From contig NC_073352.2 in the NCBI RefSeq assembly GCF_027580225.2, positions 30,560,001 through 30,624,000 on the forward strand: a stretch of 64,000 nt of DNA. The letters run 5' to 3'. Shown in pieces: positions 36,160-48,512 of this stretch (the stretch's first letter is position 1; each line of letters begins with the position of its first letter). This DNA comes from Misgurnus anguillicaudatus. Lineage: Eukaryota > Chordata > Actinopteri > Cypriniformes > Cobitidae. The position numbers and the translations under genes were made by a program. The notes beneath the pieces were generated by a model. It was not told where the DNA came from, did not search any database, and worked only from the letters and a program-made list of their open reading frames with translations.

Positions 36160-37300
36160 GTGTACAAGTCCCAGATATACAGCGCACCGCTCGCGGCAGT
36201 TGGGGTGCTATGCACACCCCAGACTGCAGGCCCGTCATACGTGGCTGAACATCCCGTGCTTAGGGCATCGCATGCTACAGAATGCCAGGAGACCCCTCAG
36301 AGGCATATCTTGCTATCAGAAATGCTGGGTCTACTACGGGGAAATTTAAATGACACGCAGGTGTAGTGTTTACACAATGTATGCCGGTGCGCCACGCTCT
36401 CCTCGAGACTCGATCGTAAAGCCAACGCTGAAGCGGTCTCATATGACGCAGCTCGAACAGTGTCACGGCTGCAGCATGCTGTCATATGTCCAGGAGCTTC
36501 TGAAATTGTATCAGAGGGACCGCGTACTTCCCTCGAATTAAACCGAGGCAAGTCAGAACTGACTAGTTGCGCGCTCTTGTAAAACACGCCAATTAGTTGA
36601 TCGAGTCTAATTCCATACTGAGAAAAAGGATCCTCTGCACGGGGCAAAGTTGCTCTTTCCCAGTCGACCTGATGACTTAAACGAGCGAGATGCCGAAGCA
36701 TTAACTCTCTGTGTTCGCGCACGTCTGCCAAGAACGGGCTATTTATAAGTCAACGTAAATAAAGCAGAATGCGAAAAACGCTCTCTCTCTGATATTTTAA
36801 TGCCGTGACTAACACTTTCATGGATACACGGAGAGAGAGAGACAGCTCGAATGGTGTACTTAATATGCCCACCCCACGACGCAGAGCGAAAAAACGGTCT
36901 AAGGCGAGGGGAGATGGACACAAAAGTACACGTCTTACAGGTCTAAAGCTGCAACCGATCTGAATATTGAAATACGAGCCTCGGCGTTATCATCCAAAAA
37001 AGACCACCTCCGTAGAGCCGGGCGTAAATCAAATCGATCGTAACCCACCGCGTATTTCGGGTACTATGAGATAAAGGCTGGAAAAACCCTATCATCATAT
37101 CATCATCTCGGTAAGAGGGACCGGCTCGATAATCCTTCGCCAGCAGGACATCGGCTTATGCACGCAGTACATGTGCATCGGATACTTTCACTATAGTGAA
37201 ACGAAAGCCCGAGAATTCGGGGTTGTGCCGGTAATTGTATTTCGTAACCGAGGCGGATCGTGCGTAAAACCCAACGAAACGGGCTGGGAACTGAAGCCAA
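36160..37300 (-). pseudogene. DIRS reverse transcriptase, catalytic box lost
   Basis: The N-terminal segment ends the gag/pol bridge with VGFYARSASVTKYNYRHNPE and FTIVKVSDAHVLRA. The thumb side is seen as EHRELMLRHLARLSHQVDWE. Where the catalytic box should read YLDDW the sequence reads YLR followed by stop (near 36750-36762), so both aspartates are lost by substitution or rearrangement. The connection region is recognisable as MRPLQRWLYDRVSRRAW. Frameshifts and stops throughout. CT-rich insert near 36781-36840. Confidence 0.8.
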
Positions 37301-38740
37301 GCACCCAGGCACCGTACGAGGAGAATTAACGACACTACCGAAGTACCCGCGGTGGGGCAGCGAAGCGAGGCAGGTGAAACTGCCGGTGCGTCTGCTGTGA
37401 CAGCATAAGCATCTACAGTATGTGTGCGTGTGTGTGTGACACACTGACCTGAGCCCGCTGAAGGTGACGGTCGTCTGGTCTCCTCTGCGGAGAGCACAGA
37501 CTCCGATGAGGGTGATGGTTGTCCGGTCTCTTCAGTGGAGGGCTCGGACTCCTCAGAACACCCGCTGGCGATAGAGGAGAGGTAGGGTGAGCTGGTGTGT
37601 GCCCGCTCACGGCTCTCTCGATCCTCTGGAGACCTGGAGAGGGAAGAGGAATGCACTCTATGTGTGGTTAAGTGGGTACCGGCTAAACAGCCGGTGGAAC
37701 ATATGCAAACCAAGAATTTTCCACCCGACCCTCTATCGGGGGAAGGAGCGAATCACCGTCTCCTGAAGAGTGATCCTCTGCCAATCCGGGTCGCCCGCTT
37801 ACTGGCCACTTAAACTCCCGATTTCACGGGAAGCGGCTAAGCGGGCGGGGCGAGCTGCTGACGACCGGTTCCACCGCGCTGCCGAGATGGGGTCCGAGGA
37901 GGGGAACGAAGGTGGTCGCCGCAGCACGCCGACGGCGAGAGGCAGACTGAGGAACCGGCGTGGTGGTTTTTACCAAGGGCAGCTCTCCTTCGCCGGGCAT
38001 GACCTAAGAGATCGCCTCAGTCTGCGCAGTGGAGCTGTACGACTCCACGGCCTCGCCGAAGAGGCCGGTCTGTGAGACAGGAGCATTCAAGAAGTTGTTC
38101 TCGCCTGCGTCCGTCAGCCAGACACAGCCAAAGGTGGCGATCTTGAACCACTGTGGTGAACATCGCACGACTGAAGGTCGCGGCTTCCCTCGTAAATCCT
38201 TGGTGAACCTGTAGCAACGTTATTGCGTGCAGGGCTGAAGCCGCCTCTCCGCATGCCTGACAGACAGCGCCCGTAACCGGACGACTGTCTACAAACACGG
38301 GAGGGAAGGGTTGGGTGGTCCCTCCAGGAACGCAGCTGCATCGCAACCCCCGCTCCACTGAAGGGGTCCCCGCCCTTAGCGGCTCCCCTGGTGAGGGAGA
38401 TGAGGGGTGAAAGCTGAAGCTGAACGACCGGATGGCCGCAAATCACGTCAGCTCTTCGTGCCGTCGGGAAGAAAGGCACAGGAGCAGAGGACTGAGAGGC
38501 CCGAGCAGCTCCGAAATACCAATCACGTGGGCAGTACGGTTCGGGCGGAGAGGGGTTAACCTCTCCAACTCTACCGTTTCCGCCGCTCGAGCGGGCACGG
38601 CCGCCATCTCCGGAACGACTCCACTTCGGAGGAAATTGGACACCCCTCTGATGCTGCAGAAGTGAACGGGACCAGAAGGAGGTCCAATGGATCGGCAGAA
38701 ATCGTAGAACACGACTCTGCCGTCTCCACCGGAGCCTCAA
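37156..38740 (-). pseudogene. DIRS gag-like protein, frameshifted
   Basis: The gag-like protein is thought to package element RNA. Pieces in different frames keep the order of other fish DIRS gag proteins: GPVHFCSIRGVSNFLRSGVV (38712-38443), then CGEAASALHAITLLQVHQG and TVVQDRHLWLCLADG (38358-38017), then a serine/proline-rich bridge with SPYLSSIASGCSEESEPSTE (37713-37156) leading into RT. The amino end upstream of 38740 cannot be defined. No nucleocapsid zinc knuckle is visible. Confidence 0.7.
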
Positions 38741-39340
38741 CCGGCTGAGGATGAAAGGCCGGTAGGTGGAGGACGTATCCTCCGTCCTACTCAGCGTAGT
38801 GATGCGAAGAGCGTCATGCGAGCGCTTGACAGCCGCACCATGGCGGTGTCAGCACTGCAAAGGCGCGGACAGCATTCCCGTAGAAACGTCAGTCGTCTCC
38901 GCAATCCAAGAGGGTTATGCTCTCACAGAGAGAACAAAAACTCCCCACGAGCGCAGCCTCAGAGTGCTTGATGCCCAAGCATGAAGACAGCGCTCGTGAC
39001 CGAAACTGGAACCCTTATACCTCTCACATCCAAGATCGCACGGACGAAAAGCAATCCTGAAAAGGACGCCGATCTCCGAATATACGAGAGAGTGGCTGTC
39101 TTTAAAAAGACACAGAGCTCTCACGTATCACTCTTAGGGAAATCACTCTTTAGGTGCTCAGCTGATGATGCGCACAGGGAAAGGCAACGCACACACTAAA
39201 CTCAAAACAAAAAATATGCAGAGCAGTGGAATACTGCGAGCGTCCGCTGTGTTAGTACTGCTTGTCAATCAACTTCAGCAACCGTTCCCAGAAGAGCAGA
39301 GAGTAGCTTCTCAGTCAGATAAAGCCGGCTTTCGAAGCGA

Positions 39341-39529
39341 AAAAAGCTGATTTCCTTATTTGCACGTGCGCCTTATATACGCACCTGGCGGGGCGGCGCC
39401 AGCATTATGCAAATATCTCAATGCCAAGTTCATTGGCGTTTTTTGTAGTATTCGAAGCAGATTGGTCTCTCTAAGCGAGTTCCCAATTCGTCGGTCACGA
39501 CGTGACGTCGTAGTGACCGACTGAAAGGG
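39341..39529 (-). repeat. DIRS left terminal repeat with sense promoter TATA
   Basis: Inverted to 33646-33814 in its inner part; the outer 50 bp match the internal region. On the minus strand TATATAAG (39379-39372) lies about 150 bp inside the left end, a plausible sense promoter. A CACGTG follows it at 39363-39368. Confidence 0.8.
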
Positions 39530-39865
39530 AACCCAAGGGGCTGGGCTAGTCCCTTTTTGAAACAACCCAGCATCGGTTAAATTACAACCCAAGGGGCTGG
39601 GCTAGTCCCTTTTCGCCCCTACACTTGGTTGAAACAACCCAGCATCAGTTTAATTACAACCCAAGGGGCTGGGCTAGTCCCTTTTCGACCCAACACTGGG
39701 TTGAAACAACCCAGCATCGGTTAAATTACAACCCAAGGGGCTGGGCTAGTTCCTTTTCGAAACAACCCAGCATCGGCTAAATTAGAACTCAAGGGGCTGA
39801 GCTAGTTCCTTTTCAACCCAACATTTTAGATTAAAACAACCCAGCATTTTAGGTTGAAAATAACC
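39530..39865. repeat. AACCC tandem array, continuation after DIRS insertion
   Basis: The same 56/72-bp units resume exactly where the unit at 33600 was cut (ACAAC | CCAAGG), then diverge towards 39865. Confidence 0.93.
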
Positions 39866-41413
39866 TATTAAATGATTTAAATATTAACTTAACATGTCAG
39901 GGGGTACTTTAAGTAAATAATTTAGGTCAAGGGGGTTCGGCTAACAAAAAGTTTGAAAACCCCTGGCCGACAGTATATACTCAAGGTGTAGTCATATACA
40001 GTACACTGAGTGAATGTACTCTTATTGCCTCCTCTGCCAGCCCATCCTCTCTGCACAACACAAAAAAGTAATGAGTGTAATCTTGCGCATGAATAAGCTT
40101 TGGTGAAGACCCTTGGATGTGACTGAACTTGGCAGGCAGATTGTCCTGCCATCATGACACAGATAATTTCACAGATGATAAATACATAAAAAAGCGATCA
40201 TCTTTGCAAGGCTTCAGTTGAGGGCAAATGCCACGGACATTTTTCGCACCTCAGCTTGCACAGGCCACACGGACACATGGCAATACTCGCTACTAAACAC
40301 CTCCAGATGAAGGCGATGCTCATGGGAGAACAGATCTTGTCAAAGTGGGTTTGTTCAAGGACTTACAGTTCTCCTTATGTCTCATTTAAGTCCTAAATTA
40401 GGAAAATTACTGCTAACAATTCATATTAACAATTCAAACACTATTTAGATAATGACTAATAATTGCCTTTTAAAGTTTTAATATGTTGTTGCTAAAGATA
40501 AATATGAATTCATATTTAATGAACTTTAAACACATATGTCTGTATGCAGAAACAGAGCTAACAAATATTAGCAAGGTCCAAAATTAACTCTTGCAAAGAG
40601 TGCCAAATGTGAGTAAAAATTGCCATTGGTGAGTTATCCAGCTGGGTGCACTTTGTGTGTTAGTAATCTCATTATCATATCACAACATAACAAAACAGCC
40701 TGCCCAAGTATCTCTTCAATTTTGAGAAACAACAACAAACTTTATCTAGACTAGACTAGAGAGAATAATTTAGTGTACGGCACTGCTAATAAGATAACCA
40801 CATAGTTGATTTAAACAGTATTGTGATGCCCAAACTGCGCCTGTCATGGTATTACATAAATCCCAATTAAATCCAATCAAGTGTTTACTGTTTGCTGCAA
40901 AGAAAGATACACTTTCAAGCGAACATTTCACAGAAAGATTAGTTGTGGTTTAAAGGATAAAACAGTGGATATACCATTAAAAAGAAAGAGATTTTCTACG
41001 TGGTGCTAATGTGTGTTTAGTCTCCAAACGGCACAATAAATTAAAAAGTAAATTAAGATGTATGTGGACCCATTTTGGTTGTCAAACGTGGAACATGTCT
41101 ATAGTTAATGTGATAAACTGCACCTGTGGTGGGTTTCAGTTTAAATTTGAGAATAAATGGATTTATAGTAAAAAATGATCCTGGGTCAGATTGTAAGAGG
41201 TAGCTGTAAAAATAGCTTTCTGAGAAAAGCTCTAACATCATTGCATGTTTGCAGATTGGGAATTGTATTATATATATCCAATTTAATTTAAATACTAGTG
41301 GTAGACCGATATATTGGCTGATAATTGGAATTGGGTGTATTAGATATTTGACATCAAATGATGAATCTTTTCTTTTTGTTGTCATATACAGTAGCACATT
41401 TGCATTGTAATCC
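39866..41413. other. Unique spacer
   Basis: No gene. Short open frames on the minus strand at 39922-40155 and 41053-41430 show no recognisable motif. Confidence 0.35.
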
Positions 41414-41417
41414 TTAA

Positions 41418-41676
41418 AGGGATAGTTCACCCAAAAAATAATAATTTTGTCATTTACGCACCCTCATGCTGTTCAAAGAACTATACGTTTCTTTATTCTG
41501 TTAAAACACAAAAGAAGATATTTTGAAAAATGATGGTAAGCACACAGCTGACAGTACACATTGAATTCCTAGTAAGCAAAACAGATACTATGGAAGTCAA
41601 TGGGTGGGTACTGTCAACTGTGTACAATACGTGGGGGTGAGAAAATAATGACAACATTTTTGAGTGAACTGTTCCT
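41418..41676. mobile_element. TTAA-target MITE, 259 bp
   Basis: Tips AGGGATAGTTCACCCAAAAA (left) and AGGAACAGTTCACTCAAAAA (right, opposite strand) with TTAA on both sides (41414-41417, 41677-41680). TTAA is the target of piggyBac and Kolobok elements. A widespread fish family; related fragments are at 15525, 44880 and 56513. Confidence 0.88.
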
Positions 41677-41914
41677 TTAAGAAAAGCCATTTAGGGGTAA
41701 AGACTCTTTTAAGAGTGTATTTTATTATTACAAGAGTAGTTTTAAAACAAGATGCAGACTCAAAATCCTGTGTTTTCCCCTAAAAAAAATGTCATGTGTT
41801 ATGAACTACAAGCACTGTATGGTAAGAAACAACATGTTTATCATGCAAACAAAGTGCAATATTATGTATAAAGATTATTTGTCATGTGTTCAAGATCGTG
41901 CTATGCTACCCTTT

Positions 41915-42132
41915 CAAAAAAATTGTCTCTAGCTGTCACTGGGGTGGTACCCTTTCAAAAGGTCTTAATGGTTCATCTGAGGCACATACTGGTACCAAAG
42001 AGTCTATATTCGTACCTCAAATGAGTTCCAAATGTATACATATCTGTACATAAATGGTACATATAAGGACCTTTTAAAAAGGGTATTGCCTCAGTGACAG
42101 CTTGGGACCATTTTTTACCCTTTTTTTGGACA
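41915..42132. mobile_element. Palindromic DNA element fragment
   Basis: TAGCTGTCACTGGGGTGGTA and CCCTTTCAAAAGGT near the left recur inverted as ACCTTTTAAAAAGGGT and CCTCAGTGACAGCTT near 42069-42103. Ends not exactly defined; the right side runs up to the next element. Confidence 0.65.
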
Positions 42133-42140
42133 GTGTACAT

Positions 42141-42333
42141 CAGGGTTCCCCAAATCTTACCCTGGAGGGCCGGAGCACTGCAGAGCCCAGCTCCAACCCC
42201 GATCAAACACACCTGAGCAAGCTAATCAAGGTCTTCATGATCACTAGACAATCACAGGTGGGTTAGTTTGATTAGGGTTGAAGCTAAACTCTGCAGCGCT
42301 CCGGCCCCCCAGGGCAAGACCTGGGGAACCCTG
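42141..42333. mobile_element. hAT MITE, 193 bp, exact 8-bp target duplication
   Basis: A full palindrome: CAGGGTTCCCCA at the left and on the opposite strand CAGGGTTCCCCAGG at the right, with GGAGGGCCGGAGC, CAAACACACCTGAG and GATTAGGGTTGAAGC inside. GTGTACAT flanks both sides (42133-42140, 42334-42341). Very common in fish. Confidence 0.92.
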
Positions 42334-42475
42334 GTGTACATGCTACTTAAAAGCACATAATGGACAATAAATGTTCATTTCAAAATGTCTCTCATTTACT
42401 GTAATTACATTTGTGTTATATCTGCCTTATGTCAACTACACTTATTTGTCAATATTGGCTAGTAAAAAAACATAT

Positions 42476-44109
42476 AGTAACACTTGAAAGGGTGTTCATA
42501 AGACTGACATGACACCTTCATAATCATGCAACCCAGTATCATGAAATTACGTACCTATAGTCACGTAAATTTGTGGGGGGGTTTTCGTGACACTGACACG
42601 TTTTTCCGCCTTTTGGGTAAACATGTCACGTATTTCTGTTTACGTGTCACTGTCATGTATTTGTTACTCAACTGTTTTGTCCTATTTTTTACCGTTGTCG
42701 CTTCCATTTAGGGTTAGATTTACATAAAATGACATCCTTACCCAAACCAAACTTCAACCCTAATGGCAGGTGACAATGGTTTAAAAATCATAAAATTTAA
42801 AAAAATAAATCATGAAAAAAGGTATAAACCAATACTTCAAGTGACTTTCTAACGCAAACACTAAATCTAACCCTAAACCGAAGCGTCAATGGTATGAAAA
42901 TAGGACAAAACAGTTGAGTAACAAACGTAACGTAACGTAAACGGAACATGTCAAATGTACACACGTACACACGTAAACGGAAATCCGTGACATGTTCAAG
43001 CAAAAAGGCGGAAAAACAGTCAGTGTCACGGAAAAGACTCACAAATTTACGTGATTATAGGTACACAATTTCGTAATACAGGGTTGAATCATGACATGAA
43101 CATGAAGGAGATTTTATGCACATTTATGACAATTGTGATTAAGTTTTATTTGTTCAATTATGTCAAGTTTTATGCAAAATAAAAAATTTTGATTTGTCTT
43201 TGTTATGACTACTTGACATAAACCGATACATTATAACTTGTCATAAATCTGTCATAAACATGACATAGCAGAATAATTATAATTTTATCAATTATCATAA
43301 CTAAAGAAACGACCTTTATGGGTTAACATTACATTAAACTTTCATTTAAATGTCATTAAGTGTTAATTCTATGCCAAATAATTTAAAATACTTTAACAAA
43401 ATGTATCAGACACGTATAAATATTATACTTAACTTTATGTATGTGCACAACTTACAGAACTTGTTCTTCTTCACACAGTGGGTTTTGACATTTTCGGACA
43501 TAGAAGAAAAAACGAACAAAACATTTAATCAATTTAATTTATGTAATTAACTTTGCAGCGATATGGACCCAACGCTGCATGGCTTAATCCATTATTGTTC
43601 TGTTTTCATTTAATTTTAGGTTAATCGGTCCCAAATGCAATAAAATTTAATTTTATCAATTTTAATTTCAATTATTATGATTATTATTATTGAATAATAA
43701 TATTATTAAAAACATGGAGGAAACTTAAAAAAAAAAAACATTATGAACTGAAGAAAATTCATGATGTTGTTATAAAACTATTTGACTACCGTAAGTATTA
43801 ACACTTAATGACATTTTAATGACAAATTCCATTTGTATCACTAGTAAAAAGTGGTCAGTTATGTTGTCTTGATAATGTCAAGTTGTCATGACTAGTTATA
43901 ATGTATTGGTTAGTGTCAAGTTGTCATAACAAAGAGATCTCAAACAATGTTATGTTTGCATTAAAAATGACATAATTGAACAAATGACACTTAATGAAAT
44001 TTGTCATAAACGTGCATAAAATCTCTTTAATGTTCATAGCACGTGTCATGTCATGCTTATGAATGTATCATGTTAGTCTTATAAACACCCCTTCAAGTAA
44101 AGTGTTACC
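42476..44109. mobile_element. Large foldback element, interrupted
   Basis: Both outer ends read GTAACACTT, then GGGTGTTYATAAGAC, GACATGA and GAGATTTTATGCAC in inverted orientation. Arms pair inward to the ATGTCATTAAGTGTTAAT (43351) / ATTAACACTTAATGACATTTT (43797) hairpin. Without the inserted element the length is about 1.07 kb. Non-coding; superfamily unknown, target duplication not clear. Confidence 0.8.
42529..43086. mobile_element. Foldback element inserted in the larger one, 7-bp duplication
   Basis: Tips CAACCCAGTATCATGAAATT (left) and CAACCCTGTATTACGAAATT (right, opposite strand). AATCATG flanks both sides (42522-42528, 43087-43093), and the other arm of the host element shows the empty site. 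Its arms contain TTACTCAACTG, TAGGGTTAGATTTA and repeats of ACGTAA; same family as 10082-10489. Confidence 0.87.
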
Positions 44110-44875
44110 ATAAATATTAGTCTAACTCTATTGGAGTTTTAAATATGCTGCCTTAAAACATTTTAGGCCCACCATAATAAAAACATTACTTTAAGTTTTT
44201 TATTAAAAGCACATTCATATAATAACGTTGATATTTGATACCATAAATATCACTGCGATTGTTTTAGTGATGTTGTACACACAGTGTGTGATTCCTGTGA
44301 AATAAAATCCTCAGACTGTCAGAAAAATGATCCAAAGAGACCACTGATAACTCCTCTCCAAGCAGAAGTGCATTTCAATTAACCATTGTACTAGGAGAGA
44401 GCCACCTCAATCCCCTCCATTTGAGCGAGCTTTCAGGAAGAAAAGACACGAATCGTGCAGTTCGGGGACCAAATACACATCATCACCACCCAGAAATTCT
44501 CCTTCTGTTCATCCAAGCCTCCCTTTCTTTGGCAAAAATGGGTCTCTATTGAAAATGTTCTGTTGTTATTGACAGTCAGGGGAATCAATTAAAGCCCCAG
44601 CAGTTTATTCACTCTCCCAGTGAGAGCCGTCTGCATCGGGCCCTCCAATGACGGAAAACAGTTAACATTATAATTCATTTCCTGCGGAGGCACAAAGGGC
44701 CTCCTGGTGACACAATGACTTCTGAGTGCTTTGCACAGCTATCTGAAGGAAACAGGAAATGTGCTATAAGGACATAATAGGTGCCATGTGAGAAGAGGAC
44801 GGGCAGACCCGCGTACAATCAACTATTTGTTAGATTCGTAACCCGGGGTGCCTGAATTGCCCATTTCTTTAGGTT
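44110..44875. other. Unique sequence, candidate conserved non-coding element
   Basis: No gene. From about 44330 to 44810 the DNA is non-repetitive and balanced, with AGGGGAATCAATTAAAGCCC, CAGTTTATTCACTCTCCCAG and AGGGCCTCCTGGTGACAC. It resembles developmental enhancer sequence, but I cannot test conservation. Confidence 0.35.
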
Positions 44876-44877
44876 TG

Positions 44878-45010
44878 CTTTAAAAGAATAGCTCATCCAA
44901 AAATAAAAATTCTGTCACCATTTACACTCCCTTGTGTTGTTCTGAACCTGTGTGACTTTCATTCAAAAAGGCACAATGTGCCTTTTCCATTCAAATAAGA
45001 GCACACAAGC
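44878..45010. mobile_element. Fragment of the TTAA-target MITE family
   Basis: AATAGCTCATCCAAAAATAA, TTCTGTCACCATTTACACTC and GTGTTGTTCTGAACCTGTG match the family of 41418-41676; one end only. Confidence 0.65.
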
Positions 45011-45459
45011 ATAATACTGTACAGTGTTATACGCCTTATTCAGTCCGTGCCATCTTGATTCCAATCTGAGGCTGTGAGGGATGGACGTCCAGGGCGTGCA
45101 CTTTAAATATATTGATTTGTAACGAGATGCTGGTCATTTGGCCATCAAAACACAGAAAATACATCTTCCTCAGGACAAAGAATTTTGGAAAACGTGGATT
45201 GCTAAGATTAGAATGGACATATGACCTAATTTGAGAAGAGGAATCAACATGGCGGCAGCCTGAATTTGTGTATGCTTGACAAAGAATAAAAAAGTAGCAT
45301 TAAAAGACTATAAAAGTCAATTTTGTATTTGCATGATGCAAAGCTGGTCAAAAAGAAATTAGTATTTGCCAGATACTCATTTAATCAGAGTTTAAAGTAA
45401 GTGCCTTGCGAGTATTTTGTGAACGTGAGCGTCTCATTTATCATTAACCCTTTTTGACC
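45011..45459. other. Unique spacer
   Basis: No gene or repeat recognised. Confidence 0.35.
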
Positions 45460-48400
45460 TATTTTGACATGACGCATGATGCACATAGGTTAACATGGCA
45501 CACCGAACACATATTTTGACATGACATGCCACACACTTGACCCTCCGAACGCATATTTTGACATGACGAGCCACACACTTGACCCTCCGAACGCATATTT
45601 TGACATGACGAGCCACACACGTGACACTCCGAACACCAATTTTGCAAGACGAGCCACACACGTGACACTCCGAACACAAATTTTGACATGACGAGCCACA
45701 CAAGTGACACTCCGAACACAAATTTTGACATGACGAGCCACACACATGACACTCAGGACACATATTTTGACATGACGAGCCACACACGTGACACTCCGAA
45801 CACAAATTTTGACATGACGAGCCACACACGTGACACTCCGAACACATATTTTGACATGAGAAGCCACACACGACAATCCAAACACATATTTTGACATTAC
45901 GAGCCACACATGACACTCCATATACATATTTTGACATGACGAGCCACACACGTGACGCACCGCACACATATTTTGACATAACGAGCCACACACGTGACGC
46001 ACCGCACACATATTTTGACATAACAAGTAACACGCGTGACACACAGAACACATATTTTGACATGACGAGCCACACACATGACACTCCGAATACATATTTT
46101 GACATGACATGAGAAGCCACACACGACACTCCGAACACATATTTTGACATTACTAGCCACACTTGACACTCCATACACATATTTTGACATGACGAGCCAC
46201 ACATGTGACACTCCGAAGACAAATTTTGACATGACAAGCCACACACGTGACACTCCGAACACAAATTTTGACATGACGAGCCACACAGGTGACACTCCGA
46301 ACACATATTTTGACATGACGAACCACACACGTGACACTCCGAACACAAATTTTGACATGACGAGCTACACACGTGACACTCCGAACACAAATTTTGACAT
46401 GACAAGCCACACACATGACACTCAGGACACATATTTTGACATGAAGAGCCACACACGTGACACTCCGAACACAAATTTTGACATGACGAGCCACACACGT
46501 GACACTCCGAACACAAATTTTGACATGACGAGCCAAACACGTGACACTCCGAACACAAATTTTGACATGATGAGCCACACACGTGACACTTCGAACACAT
46601 ATTTTGACATGACGAGCAAAACACATGACACTCCGAATACATATTTTGACATGACGAGCAACACACGACACATCGAATACATATTTTGACATGACGAGCC
46701 ACACACATGATGCTCCGAACACATACTTTGACATGACGAGCAAAACACATGACACTCCGAATACATGTTTTGACATGACGAGCCAAACACGTGACATTCC
46801 AAACACATATTTTGACATGAGAAGCCACACACGACACTCCGAACACATATTTTGACATGATGAGCCAAACACGTGACATTCCAAACACATATTTTGACAT
46901 GAGAAGCCACACACGACACTCCGAACACATATTTTGACATTACGAGCCACACATGACACTCCATACACATATTTTGACATGACGAGCCACACACGTGACA
47001 CTCCGAACAAAAATTTTGACATGACGAGCCACACCCGTGACACTCCAAACACAAATTTTCACATGACGAGCCACACACGTGACACTCCAAACACAAATTT
47101 TAACATGACAAGCCACACACGTGACACTCCGAACACAAATTTTGACATGACGAGCCACACACATGACACTCAGGACACATATTTTGACATGACGAGCCAC
47201 ACACATGACACTCCGAACACATATTTTGACATGAGAAGCCACACACGACACTCCGAACACATATTTTGACATTACGAGCCACACTTGACACTCCATACAC
47301 ATATTTTGACATGACGAGCCACACATGTGACACTCCGAAGACAAATTTTGACATGACAAGCCACACACGTGACACTCCGAACACAAATTTTGACATGACA
47401 AGCCACACAGGTGACACTCCGAACACATATTTTGACATGACGAACCACACACGTGACACTCCGAACACAAATTTTGACATGACGAGCTACACACGTGACA
47501 CTCCGAACACAAATTTTGACATGACAAGCCACACACATGACACTCAGGACACATATTTTGACATGACGAGCCACACACGTGACACTCCGAACACAAATTT
47601 TGACATGACGAGCCACACACGTGACACTGCGAACACATATTTTGACATGAAGAGCCACACACGTGACACTCAGGACACATATTTTGACATTACGAGCCAC
47701 ACTTGACATTCCATACACATATTTTGACATGACGAGCCACACATGTGACACTCCGAAGACAAATTTTGACATGACAAGCCACACACGTGACACTCCGAAC
47801 ACAAATTTTGACATGACGAGCCACACAGGTGACACTCCGAACACATATTTTGACATGACGAACCACACACGTGACACTCCGAACACAAATTTTGACATGA
47901 CGAGCTACACACGTGACACTCCGAACACAAATTTTGACATGACAAGCCACACACATGACACTCAGGACACATATTTTGACATGAAGAGCCACACACGTGA
48001 CACTCCGAACACAAATTTTGACATGACGAGCCACACACGTGACACTCCGAACACAAATTTTGACATGACGAGCCAAACACGTGACAATCCGAACACAAAT
48101 TTTGACATGATGAGCCACACACGTGACACTTCGAACACATATTTTGACATGACGAGCCACACACGTGACACTCCGAACACATATTTTGACATGACGAGCC
48201 ACACACGTGACACTCCAAACACATATTTTGACATGATGAGCCAAACACGTGACACTGCGAACACATATTTTGACATGATGAGCCACACACGTGACACTTC
48301 GAACACATATTTTGACATGACGAGCCACACACGTGACACTCCGAACACATATTTTGACATGACGAGGCACACACGTGACACTCCAAACACATATTTTGAC

Positions 48401-48512
48401 ATGATGAGCCAAACACGTGACATTCCAAACACATATTTTGACATGAGAAGCCACACACGACACTCCGAACACATATTTTGACATGATGAGCCAAACACGT
48501 GACATTCCAAAC
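45460..48512. repeat. 42-bp minisatellite, first block (~73 units)
   Basis: The unit reads ACGAGCCACACACGTGACAC followed by TCCGAACACATATTTTGACATG. Because 42 is a multiple of three, frames stay open on both strands, with 14-residue repeats such as TSHTRDTPNTYFDM on plus and CSECHVCGSSCQNM on minus. No start context, introns or domain support a protein. Variants of the unit group into longer blocks that are themselves repeated. Confidence 0.96.

Larger units (their letters stand above)
33601..39529 (-). mobile_element. Complete DIRS retrotransposon inserted in the AACCC array
   Basis: Length 5929 bp, sense on minus. Both outer borders touch AAC (33598-33600, 39530-39532), i.e. GTT in sense. 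Terminal inverted repeats of about 165 bp pair 33646-33814 with 39341-39509, with short unique extensions outside. The internal complementary region at 33886-33987 contains exact inverted copies of both extensions joined by GTT. Gag-like, RT, RNase H and tyrosine recombinase regions follow in the usual order. All but part of the recombinase are frameshifted. The array continues directly on the other side, so the insertion is precise. Confidence 0.95.
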
